Below, piece by piece: positions 49,537-50,876 of a stretch of 50,876 nt of DNA (its first letter is position 1; the number at the start of each line of letters is the position of its first letter). A program made the translations under genes and the position numbers. Where the stretch lies: the NCBI GenBank assembly GCA_902613275.1, contig CACMGM010000007.1, positions 1 through 50,876 on the forward strand, given 5' to 3'. Origin of the DNA: an uncultured Alphaproteobacteria bacterium. Lineage in GTDB: Bacteria > Pseudomonadota > Alphaproteobacteria > HIMB59 > GCA-002718135. A model generated the notes under the pieces. It had not been told where the DNA came from. It saw only the letters and a list, made by a program, of their open reading frames with translations, and ran no database searches.

Positions 49537-50790
49537 TTAAGGTCTTTCCTGACCATTACCATTAACTACATATTTAAATGTAGTTAAATGTTTTGTTCCC
49601 ACTGGTCCTCTTACATGTATTTTGTCTGTTGAGATTCCTATCTCAGCACCAAAACCAAATTCACCTCCATCTGCAAATTGTGTAGATGCATTTTTAAGTA
49701 TTATCGCACTGTCAATTTTATTATAAAATTTTTCAAAAGTTTTTTCACTTTCTGTAATTATACTTTCTGTATGACCAGAAGAATAATCATTTATATGCTT
49801 AACCGCTTCATCAACTCCTGAAACAATTTTTACTGATAAAATTTTATCTAAATATTCTAATGACCAATCTTCTTCACTTGCAGTTTTAAAATCACTATCT
49901 AAAGATTGAATATATTCATCGCCTCGAATTTCACAATTTACTTCTTTTAGAGGTTTTAATATTTTCATTGCTTCGTCTTTAATTTTTTCATCAATTAAAA
50001 GTGTTTCTGCAGCACCACAAATTTCAGGACGCCTCATTTTACTATTAAAAACTACTTTTTCTGCAATACTTAAATCAGCATCTTTGTCTACATACACATG
50101 ACATATACCGTCTAAATGTTTGATAACGGGTATTTTGCTTGCTGAATTAATTTTTTCAATCAAACCTTTGCCACCTCTAGGAATAATTACGTCAACATAA
50201 TCACTCATACTTAGTAAATGATCAACCGCTTCTCTTTCAGGTGTATTAATCATTTGTACACAATGTTCTGGTAGGCCAGCTTCCGTGAAAGCATTTGTAA
50301 TATTAGTTACTAATTCCTTAGAGGAATGAAAGCTATCACTACCACCTCTTAAAATTATACAATTGCCAGATTTTATGGAAAGACAAGACGCATCAACAGT
50401 GACGTTCGGTCTAGATTCATAAATCACGCCTAATACACCAAGAGGTGTTGAAATTTTACGAAACTGCAAACCATTAGGTCTTTCCCATTCTTCTAAAGTA
50501 ATGCCAATTGGATCTGGTATTTCGATTATATCTTCAATGGATGTAATCAATCCATCAATAGATTTTTCAGTTAATGTAAGTCTATTTATTAAAGGCTTAG
50601 CTAAAGATTTTTTTTCACCATTTTCTAAATCTATTTTATTAGCTTCAAGAATTTTATTTCTATTTTTATCTAAATTTTTAGTGAGTTTTGTTAAAGCAAG
50701 ATTTTTTTGATCACTGCTACAGACTTTCATATTTAGAGAGGCAGATTTTGCTCTTTTGCCCAATTCAATAATATTATTTTCAATACTCAT
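49537..50790 (-). CDS. proA: gamma-glutamyl phosphate reductase
   Basis: NADPH-dependent second step of proline synthesis, aldehyde-dehydrogenase fold. PLGVLGVIYESRPNVTVDASCLSIKSGNC, GGSDSFHSSKELV, IPRGGKGLIEKI, the catalytic Cys in HLDGICHVYVDKDAD, NSKMRRPEICGAAETLL and the C-terminal FADGGEFGFGAEIGISTDKIHVRGPVG are all visible. Length is 417. Its ATG overlaps the proB stop (ATGA). Confidence 0.98.
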   Translation of the reverse strand: MSIENNIIELGKRAKSASLNMKVCSSDQKNLALTKLTKNLDKNRNKILEANKIDLENGEKKSLAKPLINRLTLTEKSIDGLITSIEDIIEIPDPIGITLEEWERPNGLQFRKISTPLGVLGVIYESRPNVTVDASCLSIKSGNCIILRGGSDSFHSSKELVTNITNAFTEAGLPEHCVQMINTPEREAVDHLLSMSDYVDVIIPRGGKGLIEKINSASKIPVIKHLDGICHVYVDKDADLSIAEKVVFNSKMRRPEICGAAETLLIDEKIKDEAMKILKPLKEVNCEIRGDEYIQSLDSDFKTASEEDWSLEYLDKILSVKIVSGVDEAVKHINDYSSGHTESIITESEKTFEKFYNKIDSAIILKNASTQFADGGEFGFGAEIGISTDKIHVRGPVGTKHLTTFKYVVNGNGQERP

Positions 50791-50876
50791 GTAGAAAGCT
50801 TAACTAAATTATCTTTATGTACCACTTCCTCTCTTCCTTCGAAACCTAAAACTTTATAAATTTCTTTACTTTTCTT
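50787..50876 (-). CDS. proB: glutamate 5-kinase, C-terminal 29 codons (5' part beyond window)
   Basis: Only the last 29 codons and TGA are inside the window, read leftward from the right edge: a PUA-domain C-terminus ending in REEVVHKDNLVKLST, which matches the E-V-I/V-H-x-D-N-L-V ending of ProB proteins. Its stop overlaps the proA start (ATGA), and the proB-proA order supports the call. ProB phosphorylates glutamate in the first proline step. Confidence 0.85.
   Translation of the reverse strand, partial: KKSKEIYKVLGFEGREEVVHKDNLVKLST

Overview
The window is a continuous, very AT-rich, tightly packed bacterial chromosome segment. It carries only housekeeping and metabolic genes, with no insertion sequences, phage genes, CRISPR arrays or plasmid functions. 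The gene content is alphaproteobacterial: a GcrA cell-cycle regulator, ffh-rpsP-rimM-trmD-rplS running into leuCDB-asd, priA beside an F1-only atpHAGDC operon, sdhCDAB-mdh-sucCDAB-lpd, and proBA-nadD-rsfS-ctpA-rppH. Overlapping start/stop codons, short spacers and strong A+T bias suggest a streamlined, probably marine lineage such as SAR11 (Pelagibacterales) or a similarly reduced group (for example HIMB59 or AEGEAN-169). The lineage is inference, since no 16S rRNA gene is present.

Layout. 1-5.2 kb: dxs cut by the left edge (minus), a divergent M29 aminopeptidase, an MFS transporter coupled to a 40-residue membrane micro-protein, and gcrA. 5.3-10.1 kb: pgk (plus), converging on dapF-mtaB-ftsY-ispZ (minus). 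10.2-18.1 kb: a long plus-strand operon ffh-rpsP-rimM-trmD-rplS-leuC-leuD-leuB-asd, preceded by a strong leader hairpin. 18.1-19.7 kb: tRNA-Arg(UCG), a nucleoside hydrolase and a DUF924 protein (minus). 19.7-23.7 kb: family 5-type uracil-DNA glycosylase, MFS transporter, 46-residue micro-ORF, ZapE-like ATPase and alpha/beta hydrolase, chained by short overlaps. 23.7-24.0 kb: the only gene-free stretch above 300 bases, holding a candidate structured RNA and three copies of an octamer. 24.0-36.0 kb: TCA-cycle super-cluster. 36.0-38.8 kb: fsa, DUF484, a secreted HExxH protein and DUF1737 (minus). 38.9-45.8 kb: priA and atpHAGDC. 45.8-50.9 kb: proB (cut by the right edge)-proA-nadD-rsfS-ctpA-rppH-amidohydrolase (minus).

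Functionally the window joins central energy metabolism (succinate to malate steps, 2-oxoglutarate to succinate, ATP synthase F1, lower glycolysis), amino-acid synthesis (leucine, aspartate semialdehyde, meso-diaminopimelate, proline), isoprenoid entry (dxs), the protein-targeting GTPase pair (Ffh and FtsY) and ribosome biogenesis. The least explained pieces are the candidate RNA before sdhC, the two translationally coupled micro-ORFs that each follow an MFS gene, the ffh leader hairpin, two operator-like inverted repeats (fsa/priA and atpH promoters), the repetitive acidic tails on ribosomal proteins S16 and L19, and the secreted HExxH protein.
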